Source of the DNA: Rhodobiaceae bacterium
GTDB taxonomy: Bacteria; Pseudomonadota; Alphaproteobacteria; Parvibaculales; Parvibaculaceae
Length of the DNA: 63,518 nucleotides
Direction of reading: 5' to 3'
Assembly (NCBI GenBank): GCA_002715765.1
Contig: PAZY01000053.1
Coordinates: forward strand, 1-63,518
Shown: positions 1-6,959 of the stretch, piece by piece
Position numbering within the stretch: position 1 is the stretch's first letter
Layout of the letters: every line of letters starts with the position of its first letter
The notes under the pieces: model-generated
Database searches by the model: none
What the model saw: only the letters and a program-made list of their open reading frames with translations
What the model was told of the DNA's origin: nothing
Program-made: the position numbers and the translations under genes

Positions 1-167
1 ACGGGAGAATTGCCAGACGGAACAACGCGCGGTGTCCCAATTGTCACCGACCCGGAACCGGACGCAGGCGGCGTTGCCGATCCGCCGCCAAACATGCGCA
101 TCAATCCGTAAAAAAGTGCTGTCAAACCCATCGCCAAAAGAACCTCATCGCCTACAGAACGTCCCAT
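1..167 (-). CDS. Prophage membrane protein, partial (runs off window)
   Basis: An open frame from ATG at 167 to the window edge, 55 codons visible. It overlaps the stop of the preceding gene and has GGGGA about 7 bases upstream of the start. Residues 9-25 form a hydrophobic stretch compatible with one membrane span, followed by a Gly/Ser/Pro-rich linker. It is the last visible member of the virion gene run. I do not recognise a family. Its position suggests a virion membrane or spike-associated protein, which is inference. Confidence 0.6.
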   Translation of the reverse strand, partial: MGRSVGDEVLLAMGLTALFYGLMRMFGGGSATPPASGSGSVTIGTPRVVPSGNSP

Positions 168-481
168 GTGAAGTCCCCGAACGCATCCGTCGAATTTGAA
201 AAAGCGGCCAGAGAAACGCCGGGAGGAATGAACAGTTCGCGCGGAAAAACACTTACACCGATGCCTTGCTGATACATGATCAGCACATCGTTTCCATACC
301 TGTTGAACACCAGCGAACCATTAACCGCAGTCACATTCCGCAGCACAGCCGTGCGCAAAATAACGCCATCGACATTGGCCAGCGCACTCACAAGCTCAAC
401 ACCCAAGCTGATTGTGCCGGTAAACTGATTAGCGCCAATTGGCGCAATTGATCCGCCATCTGATGTTTTCCAACCAGCCAT
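152..481 (-). CDS. Prophage small beta-rich virion protein candidate
   Basis: 109 residues with no membrane span. The sequence looks all-beta: alternating hydrophobic residues, an Asn-Arg-Tyr-Gly-Asn turn, then an IPPGVS segment like the PGE/PGxS loop found in many phage capsid-decorating beta-sandwich proteins. The start ATG at 481 shares one base with the stop of the 202-residue gene upstream (TAATG), and AAGG lies within 12 bases, so translation is probably coupled. The C-terminal half resembles the end of the upstream protein in pattern. It may be a vertex (penton or spike) protein. No family was recognised with certainty. Confidence 0.6.
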   Translation of the reverse strand: MAGWKTSDGGSIAPIGANQFTGTISLGVELVSALANVDGVILRTAVLRNVTAVNGSLVFNRYGNDVLIMYQQGIGVSVFPRELFIPPGVSLAAFSNSTDAFGDFTWDVL

Positions 482-1089
482 TACACTACCTTTTCCTCAA
501 GCACAGATACGAGCCCGGCAGTGCCAGACGAAACGGCATTCAGCGCACCCGTGCAGGTGGTCTCGAAGGTCTCGCCGGGTGCCAAAAAATGCCCCACATA
601 AGAGCCGGACGTCGATAGAGCGACCTCCGAAGCACCAATATTTTTGTAAATTGCCCGCCGCCTATCGGCATTTGAAACACTCAGCGCCACGCTTCCACCA
701 GCCGGTACAACTTTCGGCGCACCGGGAGAAAAAACATTAGCAAGCCGGTCCCCGAAATTCTTGACCTCAACCGGCACATTTGTTCCGCCGAAGACAACCC
801 GATCATCGAAGACTTGGCCCTCCCCGACAATAATTTTGATTGTGTTTGCAATGCCCTGGGTCTCCAAAAAGTGAAGTTCCGAGAAAGTCGGGAGAGAGCC
901 TGTTAGCGGGTCACGCTCGGACGCCAAACCAAGCCCTGCAAAGCCGGTAATCAGATCCTCGCTCGACGCCCCAATTTCAAAATCATGAGTGGCGGAAAGA
1001 ATGCGAAAAAATGACCCATACAACGAGCGCCGCGTCTGTTCGTTCGGGTCCAGTTCTATCGTCATCTCTTGAAAGGTCGAAAATTTCAT
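481..1089 (-). CDS. Prophage virion protein, candidate vertex/spike protein
   Basis: 202 residues, no membrane span. The N-terminal half carries mixed sequence; the C-terminal part (about 125-200) is beta-rich with a LAPGETFET segment and an SGTAGLVSVLEE ending typical of small beta-sandwich phage surface proteins. The start shares its first base with the stop of the 136-residue gene before it, and the stop overlaps the next start, so the genes read as one translated unit. A role as minor capsid, penton or spike protein is inference from location and fold impression. The sequence alone does not allow a family name. Confidence 0.6.
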   Translation of the reverse strand: MKFSTFQEMTIELDPNEQTRRSLYGSFFRILSATHDFEIGASSEDLITGFAGLGLASERDPLTGSLPTFSELHFLETQGIANTIKIIVGEGQVFDDRVVFGGTNVPVEVKNFGDRLANVFSPGAPKVVPAGGSVALSVSNADRRRAIYKNIGASEVALSTSGSYVGHFLAPGETFETTCTGALNAVSSGTAGLVSVLEEKVV

Positions 1090-1499
1090 CAGCGCATCAC
1101 CTTGTAAGCCACGAAACCAGCGGCAGTGATTGCCACCACTTTGACCAACTGGTCCATAAGCTGCTTTGTGTCTGTTTCGCGCGAAGCAGCAAATTGAGCC
1201 TGCGTTGCCGACACAAATTTGTTAGACCGGTCATTCACATCATCAACGGCATCAATAGCCGCATCGAAGATGCCGCGCGCGAAGCCAAAAGCCTCTTCCG
1301 TGGTCTCAAAGTTGAAGCCCAGCGCATCCCGCACAACATCGCCGGACAGGTCATAATTGTAGACATAGGAATAGGCCGACGATCCGTCTTTTGCAGACGT
1401 GATCGTTGATCCTTCCGTCGCCGCAAGCCGCTCATCGCGATTTACAGTCGTGGAATTTGTCGCCTGCGATGATGCTGATTTGCTTTTATTGAAACACAT
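1089..1499 (-). CDS. Prophage virion protein with C-terminal membrane anchor
   Basis: 136 residues. The first 45 residues are polar and Ser/Thr-rich, the middle (about 66-115) is helical and acidic, and residues 118-134 form one hydrophobic span ending in a basic residue. That layout, a soluble domain tied to a membrane by its very C-terminus, recurs in two neighbours and fits a protein anchored in an internal virion membrane. ATG at 1499 overlaps the previous stop by one base. Family unknown; the structural role is inferred. Confidence 0.6.
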   Translation of the reverse strand: MCFNKSKSASSQATNSTTVNRDERLAATEGSTITSAKDGSSAYSYVYNYDLSGDVVRDALGFNFETTEEAFGFARGIFDAAIDAVDDVNDRSNKFVSATQAQFAASRETDTKQLMDQLVKVVAITAAGFVAYKVMR

Positions 1500-1891
1500 C
1501 AGACCGCCTCGCGCGTGAAAAATGTAGCCCGCTTGCGCATCCCGAAACGCTCTGCAATTCGCTCCATGGCGGGCTTTTCAATCATGCATTGTAGAGAGGC
1601 CGACCTCGCGTCAGCACTCGCCACAATCGCCTGAAACATCATCCGCAAGGCGAGCGGTGCGCCTTTTGCGTTCATGCCGATAATATCAATGGCAAGGCCG
1701 CTAACGGCATTTTCAAGGCGATAGGCCATGACCCCCATCAACGCCCCTGCATCATCGCGAGCCGTGAGAAAATGAAGCTCCCCCGCCTCCCAAGCCGGAA
1801 GCAAGTCACCAGCCGGAAAATCAACCGGTGCCGTTGCCTGAATAGCGGCATCAAGTGTTTCTGAGAAAACCTCTGACAAGTTCACATTCAT
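1499..1891 (-). CDS. GNAT-fold-like protein inside the virion gene cluster
   Basis: 130 residues starting at ATG 1891, which overlaps the stop of the previous gene by ATGA. The order of elements resembles a GCN5-type acetyltransferase: a beta strand with LHFLTARDD, a turn, GVMAYRLENAVSGLAIDII, then a helix (about residues 78-93) and a C-terminal AERFGMRKRATFF segment like the end of GNAT domains. The usual acetyl-CoA pyrophosphate loop (Q/R-x-x-G-x-G/A) is not evident; MNAKGAPLALRMM sits where it should be. It may be a catalytically dead or highly diverged GNAT used as a structural or internal protein. Confidence 0.55.
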   Translation of the reverse strand: MNVNLSEVFSETLDAAIQATAPVDFPAGDLLPAWEAGELHFLTARDDAGALMGVMAYRLENAVSGLAIDIIGMNAKGAPLALRMMFQAIVASADARSASLQCMIEKPAMERIAERFGMRKRATFFTREAV

Positions 1892-2124
1892 CGCTTGCCC
1901 CACAACAGAAAGAAGCCAATCGCAACACCGCCCGCAATCAGCAACGCCGTATTGTTCAGGTTGATACCGGAAGGTGCCCCGGTCGCGCTTGCCCCCGTAC
2001 CGACCGCAAAAGGACCGGTTGAAAACAACCCGCCATCTTGGGCGAACGTCGAAAGCGGATTTGTGGACGCGGACGTAATGGGATTGTTCGTATACCCGCC
2101 GCCGCCAATTGGGAGCTTTGGCAT
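1888..2124 (-). CDS. Prophage small C-terminally anchored membrane protein
   Basis: 78 residues: a Gly/Ser/Thr/Ala-rich N-terminal part and one membrane span at about 58-75 ending in Gly-Lys-Arg. The tail, with ATGAPSG followed by LLIAGGVAIGFFLL, is similar in pattern to the tail of the next gene upstream (ATGTAPG ... LLMIGGAAVVAILLL), so the two look like tandem paralogues. It lies two bases after that gene. A virion membrane protein is the most likely role (inference). Confidence 0.65.
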   Translation of the reverse strand: MPKLPIGGGGYTNNPITSASTNPLSTFAQDGGLFSTGPFAVGTGASATGAPSGINLNNTALLIAGGVAIGFFLLWGKR

Positions 2125-2126
2125 TG

Positions 2127-2504
2127 CTACCTCCGCAGAAGCAGAATAGCGACCACGGCAGCACCGCCGATCATCAACAGTTTGGGATCAACACCCATAA
2201 AGCCCGGCGCGGTTCCCGTTGCCTGCGCAACCGATCCCGCCGCCGTCTGAGCGGCCTGATTTGTCGCAAACTGGTTTTGATACTTGGCAAGCTCAAATTG
2301 TGTGAGAGCCTGATAGCCCTGCGTGACCGCGCCCGCAACATCAGAAAAAATATTGCCGAGCGATCCGAAAAAGCCGCCATCATCGACCAACACAGAACCC
2401 GCCGTCTCCACGTTGGTTGACGTGAAAGCGTTGGCGGCGGTTGACCAACCAACCGCCTCCGCGAAGTCAATGCCTGAGCCGTCACCATAGAAAAAATCAG
2501 ACAT
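2127..2504 (-). CDS. Prophage C-terminally anchored membrane protein
   Basis: 125 residues. The N-terminus is acidic and aromatic (MSDFFYGDGSG), the centre is Gln/Ala-rich and probably helical (about 60-95), and residues 107-123 are a membrane span closed by two arginines. It follows the capsid gene by nine bases and its end resembles that of the 78-residue neighbour. Such proteins are typical of phages with a lipid layer beneath the capsid. No family name can be assigned from sequence. Confidence 0.65.
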   Translation of the reverse strand: MSDFFYGDGSGIDFAEAVGWSTAANAFTSTNVETAGSVLVDDGGFFGSLGNIFSDVAGAVTQGYQALTQFELAKYQNQFATNQAAQTAAGSVAQATGTAPGFMGVDPKLLMIGGAAVVAILLLRR

Positions 2505-2513
2505 AAACGCCTC

Positions 2514-3365
2514 TTAGTCAGGCTGGCCGAGATACTCAACCAGAATTGCAAAATCGTTTGCCGTCGCCATGTCGATATCCATGCGCAGCTCACCCACCAA
2601 CTTGCCGCCTGGACGGCTTGTCGGAAGACGATCTTCCGGACGACCGTTCTCCATAAAATCGGCATGGAAGACGGCAGCATCAGGAATAAAGCCAAGCTGT
2701 TTTTGGATTGCGTTGTTCAACACGCGATCCCGCTCAAACGCCGTCACCTGATCGACCTTGACGGTTACGGATTTAATATCCGCCGCCGCTGTCTCGAAAA
2801 AGTGCAGTGCCCGAATGTCGCCAAGCTCGCGCGGAATGTCATTGGTCATCGTCACCAGACCAACAGCCGACACGCCCTTGTTGAATTTGCGCGTCTTGAT
2901 GATCGGTCCCAAAGGCAACAGCTTGCCATTTGGCCCACGTGCATTATCGACAATGGCCGAGACTTCGAGTTTCGGAGACACACGCCCCGCTGCAATCGTG
3001 ATCTGAGCGGTAAACGTCGATGCATTGCCCTCAATCGCCCATGCAAGCGTATCTTCGCCGCCCGGTGTGCGCGCGTCTGGCTCTGCAAAGAAGACCGGCA
3101 GTACGCCGTCCTGATACGCGAAGCCCTTGCGCTTGTTCAGCGTAATCAATTCAGCCGCCGTATATTGGCGCTGCGACTTGCCATTCAACCGTAGGTCAAC
3201 CGACGTGATTGCCGCCTTCATATTGGCCTCAGTCACATCAACGCCGTTTTCGGTATAGCGGAAATAGAGCTGGTGATAGCGATACTCGGTCGGAATTTCG
3301 ACGGTTGCCACCTGCCCCGCGCCGACGCCTTTGATCGTTGTAATCGGAATTGTTCGCTTGAACAT
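2514..3365 (-). CDS. Candidate double-jelly-roll major capsid protein (P2-like)
   Basis: 283 residues from ATG 3365; a TTG one codon earlier is less likely, and GGGAG stands about 7 bases upstream. The opening has a short basic N-terminus, then IPTEYRYHQLYFRYTE and a strand pair with LRLNGKSQRQYTAAELITLN, resembling the first jelly roll of PM2 P2-type coat proteins. A second all-beta half follows (about 140-283). No cysteine or membrane span is present. PM2 P2 is of comparable size. It sits downstream of the packaging ATPase, as expected. The assignment rests on pattern, size and context; a profile or structure comparison would settle it. Confidence 0.72.
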   Translation of the reverse strand: MFKRTIPITTIKGVGAGQVATVEIPTEYRYHQLYFRYTENGVDVTEANMKAAITSVDLRLNGKSQRQYTAAELITLNKRKGFAYQDGVLPVFFAEPDARTPGGEDTLAWAIEGNASTFTAQITIAAGRVSPKLEVSAIVDNARGPNGKLLPLGPIIKTRKFNKGVSAVGLVTMTNDIPRELGDIRALHFFETAAADIKSVTVKVDQVTAFERDRVLNNAIQKQLGFIPDAAVFHADFMENGRPEDRLPTSRPGGKLVGELRMDIDMATANDFAILVEYLGQPD

Positions 3366-3376
3366 CAAAGGCTCCC

Positions 3377-3502
3377 TTAAGCGTCGTAACCGGCGATTGC
3401 CTGAGCTACAAATTCATTGTTGCGCATGGCGTTCATGATCAGACCGGCGACGAAAATCGCACCGATTGTCAGGCCCACATGCTTCATGTCTGCATTCGAC
3501 AT
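3377..3502 (-). CDS. Prophage 41-residue single-span membrane protein
   Basis: A small gene: ATG at 3502, TAA at 3377-3379. It encodes a polar start (MSNADMKH), one hydrophobic segment (about residues 9-25, VGLTIGAIFVAGLIMNA) and a short polar tail ending in Tyr-Asp-Ala. GGAG lies 8 to 9 bases upstream, inside the end of the preceding small gene, whose stop is one base before this start. Tiny membrane proteins next to the capsid gene are typical of PM2-like viruses. The exact function is unknown. Confidence 0.65.
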   Translation of the reverse strand: MSNADMKHVGLTIGAIFVAGLIMNAMRNNEFVAQAIAGYDA

Positions 3503-3503
3503 C

Positions 3504-3623
3504 TCACACTCCAAGGTTTGGAAATTGTTTCTTCAAAGTCGGCTCCAACAAAACCTTGTAGAGCGCAATCGAAAGAGCGCCCGCCACTGCTGTTACAGCT
3601 ATTGATTTGAAGTCCGTTTTCAT
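3504..3623 (-). CDS. Prophage 39-residue single-span membrane protein
   Basis: ATG at 3623, TGA at 3504-3506. The product has a charged start (MKTDFKS), a hydrophobic stretch at about 8-26 (IAVTAVAGALSIALYKVLL) and a basic tail (LKKQFPNLGV). It is directly followed by the 41-residue gene, with which it is probably co-translated. The opposite charge layout of the two small proteins suggests they may take opposite orientations in the membrane, which is inference. Confidence 0.62.
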   Translation of the reverse strand: MKTDFKSIAVTAVAGALSIALYKVLLEPTLKKQFPNLGV

Positions 3624-3631
3624 CACCGCAA

Positions 3632-3687
3632 GGGAACGTCTTGCAGCCTTGTTTTGCAAGCGAAAACGTCCCCTAGGGGAAGCCCCT
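3632..3687. promoter_or_regulatory. Inverted repeats between the ATPase and capsid modules
   Basis: The gap after the ATPase gene holds a broken inverted repeat, CTTGCA (3640-3645) with TGCAAG (3655-3660), flanked by GGGAACGT and ACGTCCCC. Next to it are a palindrome CCCCTAGGGG (3670-3679) and a competing pair AGGGG/CCCCT (3675-3679 and 3683-3687). There is no clear T-run. It could be a processing site, a leaky terminator or a regulator-binding site separating early and late genes. Confidence 0.4.
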
Positions 3688-3697
3688 AAGCTTCCGC

Positions 3698-4381
3698 CTA
3701 ACTTAATTGAACCTTGCCAGATGCCAGCGTCTTGCCGCGCTTCATCCCATCTATTGAAAGTTGCACAAACTCATATTTTTTGAGCCCTCGCAACGCGGGT
3801 TTGTCAGCGTCGGCCATGTTCTCTTCAACCGCGCGCCGGGGAGTGTCTGGCAGCTTGAACGCATAAGTCACAGTGGCATTGTTCCTAAAGGTTTTGCTGA
3901 TCTGTTGCGGGAACTGCGTCACTGCAATCGCCTCAAGCCCCCAATGCCGCCCCTGATTGCAAAGCTTGGCCATGGCAAACATTTCCTTAGGCAGCTTCGA
4001 AACAGGGAAAGACAGGTCCATTTCCTCAATCACAAGCGTGAGCTTTTCCCGCAAGCGTCCCTCACGATAGCCACGCTGCAAGTCAAACATCCACAATGCC
4101 AAATTATGCAAGCACACATCTTCCTGCCCATCGAAAGGCACCGCCGCCATGCGGAACTTTTTTCTCTTCAACGCACGCTTTGCAGCCGCGCTCAAGCGTT
4201 TGCGATCTTCCCCGGCATGGCCCGTCATCTGGACCGCTTCCCAACCTCTCATCTGTGCATAGTCGGCAATCGGATCGAAGGCGATCACGTTTTGACGGGG
4301 ATCAATCAACGCGCGGACCAAGGTTGATTTCCCTGATCCGCGCGGACCGTAAACGGCCACAAGTGCAGCGTCCTTAATCAC
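3698..4381 (-). CDS. HerA/A32-type genome-packaging ATPase
   Basis: 227 residues. Walker A is GPRGSGKS at 12-19; Walker B is LTLVIEE at 114-120, followed by Met-Asp. The segment NQGRHWGLEAIAVTQ (142-156) with RNN at 166-168 matches the sensor/arginine region of the FtsK-HerA superfamily viral packaging ATPases (PRD1 P9, PM2 P9, poxvirus A32 group). Length is close to PM2 P9. The ATG overlaps the previous gene's stop (ATGA). It probably pumps circular DNA into the preformed, membrane-lined capsid. The family call is firm; membership of the PM2 branch is inferred. Confidence 0.85.
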   Translation of the reverse strand: MIKDAALVAVYGPRGSGKSTLVRALIDPRQNVIAFDPIADYAQMRGWEAVQMTGHAGEDRKRLSAAAKRALKRKKFRMAAVPFDGQEDVCLHNLALWMFDLQRGYREGRLREKLTLVIEEMDLSFPVSKLPKEMFAMAKLCNQGRHWGLEAIAVTQFPQQISKTFRNNATVTYAFKLPDTPRRAVEENMADADKPALRGLKKYEFVQLSIDGMKRGKTLASGKVQLS

Positions 4382-5007
4382 TTGATATTGACCACCGTAG
4401 CCGCATCCCCCTTAGAGGATGCCTTAGAAAATCCCTCAGGGGGACTTTCCTTCGCACTCGCCTCACCCCCAAGGTCTTGTCTTACGGGAGGCCGCGAGCG
4501 CGCATCCAATTCCATGCGGATCACCATCAGTTTTCCCATGAAAAAAGCACCAATCACCATTGCGCGTTGCACCCATTCATTACCGGGTTCAACCAGCCAA
4601 GACAGATATGGCGTCTTGCAGGCAATCTCATAAATGGCATCAGATGCCTCACGCGCGGCCCCCTCCTCATAATCTTGGATCGGCAGAGACCGGATAGGGA
4701 AAGGCTTGACCGGCAGCATATTGGGCGCGGCAAACATGCTCCTGAAGGTCGCAAAAAACACGTCTGCACTTATGCGCTCAAGCGGCTTTTTTTCGTCGCC
4801 CAAAACCTCGCCAGCAACGTCCTCAACCGCATCATCGTTTTCGATCTGCTCAACGTCACTGATCGAAAACGTATCCGCTTTTTGGCTTGGCGGCGATTGG
4901 CTCACCCCCTCCTGATCCGGCTCGGTCTTGCTCACCGTCTCCACCTTCTGGTTTGTCTCCGACCTCTTCAGCGGCGGCGTTCCCGGCAGCACTGGCAAGT
5001 GATCCAT
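4378..5007 (-). CDS. Prophage single-span membrane protein upstream of ATPase
   Basis: 209 residues. The first 75 are acidic and low-complexity; a conserved-looking core follows (about 80-145, with FFATFRSMFAAPNM and SLPIQDYEEGAAREASDAI), then a membrane span at about 145-164 and a polar Ser/Lys-rich tail. The ATG at 5007 has AGAGAG upstream and lies inside the end of the preceding gene, which is read in another frame. The end overlaps the ATPase start by four bases. It could link the packaging ATPase to the virion membrane, but this is only a positional guess. Confidence 0.6.
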   Translation of the reverse strand: MDHLPVLPGTPPLKRSETNQKVETVSKTEPDQEGVSQSPPSQKADTFSISDVEQIENDDAVEDVAGEVLGDEKKPLERISADVFFATFRSMFAAPNMLPVKPFPIRSLPIQDYEEGAAREASDAIYEIACKTPYLSWLVEPGNEWVQRAMVIGAFFMGKLMVIRMELDARSRPPVRQDLGGEASAKESPPEGFSKASSKGDAATVVNIK

Positions 5008-5248
5008 TTTCTTTCTCTCTCATCTCAGCAAAAAAGTTTATGTACTTTTCAGACACAGCTTGATTGTAGTTGCGATTGTTGCCGCCGCACGTTTGAGTGT
5101 CATAGCGGCCCTGACAGTCGGCAAAAACGCGACCATTCTTATCGACCTTCCAAAGCACACGAGCGCCGCAGCGCTCGCCTGACTTGGGATCAATGACAGT
5201 GAAGCAAGCGCCGAAGCCCAAAGCCTTTGCAGTTGCTGGTGACGCCAT
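4856..5248 (-). CDS. Prophage cysteine-rich protein, possible zinc ribbon
   Basis: 130 residues from ATG 5248, which shares one base with the previous stop (TGATG); a TTG one codon upstream is an alternative start. Cysteines at 15, 27, 45 and 54 surround Val-Leu-Trp and Val-Phe-Ala strands, as in a small zinc ribbon. The C-terminal half is Gly/Glu/Ala/Lys-rich and disordered-looking, and its last 150 bases are shared out of frame with the next gene. Zinc-ribbon transcription factors occur in PM2, but I infer only metal or nucleic-acid binding here. Confidence 0.5.
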   Translation of the reverse strand: MASPATAKALGFGACFTVIDPKSGERCGARVLWKVDKNGRVFADCQGRYDTQTCGGNNRNYNQAVSEKYINFFAEMREKENGSLASAAGNAAAEEVGDKPEGGDGEQDRAGSGGGEPIAAKPKSGYVFDQ

Positions 5249-5421
5249 CAATCCACCTCGCGATAGACCGGCAGGCCATTCTTGTAACCGACGATTTCAG
5301 GCTCATCAGACGCGCGCCCGTCAAGCGCCTCGCGGATTGCAGCCGCCGCAAGGGTTGCAACCTTCCCGGCCTGCCCCGTGGCTGTACCTGCGTACTCTTC
5401 AAGTTCTTTCAGTTTTGACAT
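5248..5421 (-). CDS. Prophage 57-residue protein, unknown
   Basis: ATG at 5421, immediately after the Rep stop (TGA at 5423-5425). Longer upstream starts would lie inside rep. The product has a helical, Ala-rich N-terminal part and a short C-terminal beta hairpin (EIVGYKNGLPVYREV). The stop overlaps the next start by one base, so it belongs to the same translated unit. It may be a small regulatory or Rep-associated protein. I do not recognise the family. Confidence 0.5.
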   Translation of the reverse strand: MSKLKELEEYAGTATGQAGKVATLAAAAIREALDGRASDEPEIVGYKNGLPVYREVD

Positions 5422-5422
5422 T

Positions 5423-6646
5423 TCAGGCTTCCTCAAAATCGGCAACATCTTGCCAGTGGCTAAATGATCCATACGGATCGAAAGCCCGCCGCCGTGGTGC
5501 TGGTGGCGGGGCATAGTTGGGCGCTGGATGCTCGCGCGCGTCGTAATAGCTGTGACAGTCATGCAGGTTGAGGAAGCGCGTCACGCCCTCGCTACCGCCT
5601 TCCGCTGCCGCGTCCAGCAAGGCCCCTGTCAGGCCCTTGGTGCAGATCCTCCGCCATGTGCCGAAATCGAGAAGCGCAACGCGTCCGCTTTCTGCACAAA
5701 GCACTTCGCCCGTCTCTTTGTCGATGGTCTCGCCTTCGCTCTTGCCGTCGATTGCCAGTTCTGCGTCCGTCGCCGGATAGCGCAGGTCATAGGCTTCACG
5801 TGATCCCTTGGAATAGGTCAGGTGCCGCGCCCGAAAGAAGGCTTTCGCGTATTCTCGAAAGAGCCGTGCCGCGCCGTCGTCATGTTCTGATGCTTTCAAA
5901 AGGTTCCAGACAGATCGGCCGGCAGCTTCCTTTTGAGCGCCCTTTGCGATTTCATGGCCCGCGCCCCATTTTGCAACATAGGCCGCAGCTTCCGCGCCGG
6001 TAGATGCCCGCCGAAGGTCGAAAGCGCCAATCTCGGAAGAACCGCCCAGCTTGCGAATGCGGGTTTCCCAGCGCTCGAACAGATCAAGCCGCAGCATTTC
6101 CGCCTCGGTATCGTCCAGGGCGCGTTCTGTGAGCAAAAGAACATGAATATGTGGATGCCAGCCGTTGCGCCCGTGTGTGACTTCGAGCGCACGCACTGTG
6201 TGCGCGATGCCGTACCGATTTTTAAGCCGCGCCCATGGGGCCCCGGCCTGCATTTTTTGCCACGCTTGTGCAACGGTATCCCGAAGGGATCGGCATTTAT
6301 TGAAAGCATGGTGGCGAAGTGTGAACGTCGCCATATAGACCACGCCGCCTGCCTTTTCGTGTGCGTCGGCAAGCTCCTGCTCTTCGTCGGCGCGACGATT
6401 TGAAATTTTGTTGGAGCAAACAGGGCATTGCCAAATGCTTCCGCAGGTCTCAAGGCCGCGAAAGTGTGCGCCGCCCCCTTCTCGCCAAATCTCAACCGTT
6501 GGGCCTGTTGGCGTAGCTCCGCAGGCTTGCAATCTAGCATTGTCGGTTATCTCTCCAGCGAGCCGCCTAAGTGAGTGCCTTTCTTGCCGTGCCGTGTCCC
6601 GAAGGTCTTGGGGGGGTAACTCTGTTTGCGTATCTATCAAGAGCAC
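5423..6646 (-). CDS. Rolling-circle replication initiator (HUH endonuclease)
   Basis: 407 residues from a GTG at 6646. A cysteine knuckle (C68, C74, C77 in CGSIWQCPVC) precedes motif 1 (ATFTLRHH, about 106-113), the metal-binding HUH motif (HPHIH at 164-168) and a Tyr-x-x-Lys motif (YVAK at 223-226) carrying the likely nicking tyrosine. This layout matches the pC194/Rep_1 type of plasmid and phage initiators, with an added C-terminal domain of about 150 residues. It would nick a double-strand origin and start replication of the circular phage genome. PM2 also uses a rolling-circle initiator, of a different length (P12). Confidence 0.85.
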   Translation of the reverse strand: MLLIDTQTELPPQDLRDTARQERHSLRRLAGEITDNARLQACGATPTGPTVEIWREGGGAHFRGLETCGSIWQCPVCSNKISNRRADEEQELADAHEKAGGVVYMATFTLRHHAFNKCRSLRDTVAQAWQKMQAGAPWARLKNRYGIAHTVRALEVTHGRNGWHPHIHVLLLTERALDDTEAEMLRLDLFERWETRIRKLGGSSEIGAFDLRRASTGAEAAAYVAKWGAGHEIAKGAQKEAAGRSVWNLLKASEHDDGAARLFREYAKAFFRARHLTYSKGSREAYDLRYPATDAELAIDGKSEGETIDKETGEVLCAESGRVALLDFGTWRRICTKGLTGALLDAAAEGGSEGVTRFLNLHDCHSYYDAREHPAPNYAPPPAPRRRAFDPYGSFSHWQDVADFEEA

Positions 6647-6670
6647 CCCGCCGACGAAAACTGAGAACTA

Positions 6671-6898
6671 TTAAGACACCTCAACGACCTTAATGCCCGC
6701 GACCGGTCTTCCCTGAAAGTGCTCTCGTGCGTCGGCCAGCGCAGCTGCTTCGAGCTCTTCGCGGTTGCTCTTAAAGAGTTCAGGGAAGACAAGTCGAAGA
6801 TCATCAATTTCGAATGGATCTGCACAGTACGTAATTGAGTAGATTTCGAAATCTTTGTCAGACCGATAGAAAATTTTGTAGTGAGTTTCTGATGGCAT
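6671..6898 (-). CDS. Prophage 75-residue protein, unknown
   Basis: The best start is ATG 6898 with AGAGG about 12 bases upstream; the in-frame extension further upstream is Arg/Gly-rich and lies over the neighbouring gene, so it is rejected. The protein is acidic, with mixed strands (THYKIFYRSDKDFEIYSITY) and a helix (REELEAAALADARE). No known motif. It stands between a zinc-binding-like protein and Rep in the early part of the operon. Confidence 0.5.
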   Translation of the reverse strand: MPSETHYKIFYRSDKDFEIYSITYCADPFEIDDLRLVFPELFKSNREELEAAALADAREHFQGRPVAGIKVVEVS

Positions 6899-6959
6899 TT
6901 GATGCTCAATCCTCTTTGGTGAAACAAAGAACTTATCAGATAATTGAGAGATATCCCGC

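Noticed and set aside
4477-5196. 239-codon open frame on the plus strand within the prophage
   Set aside because: Opposite to two prophage genes with coupled starts; His/Arg/Leu-rich shadow composition.
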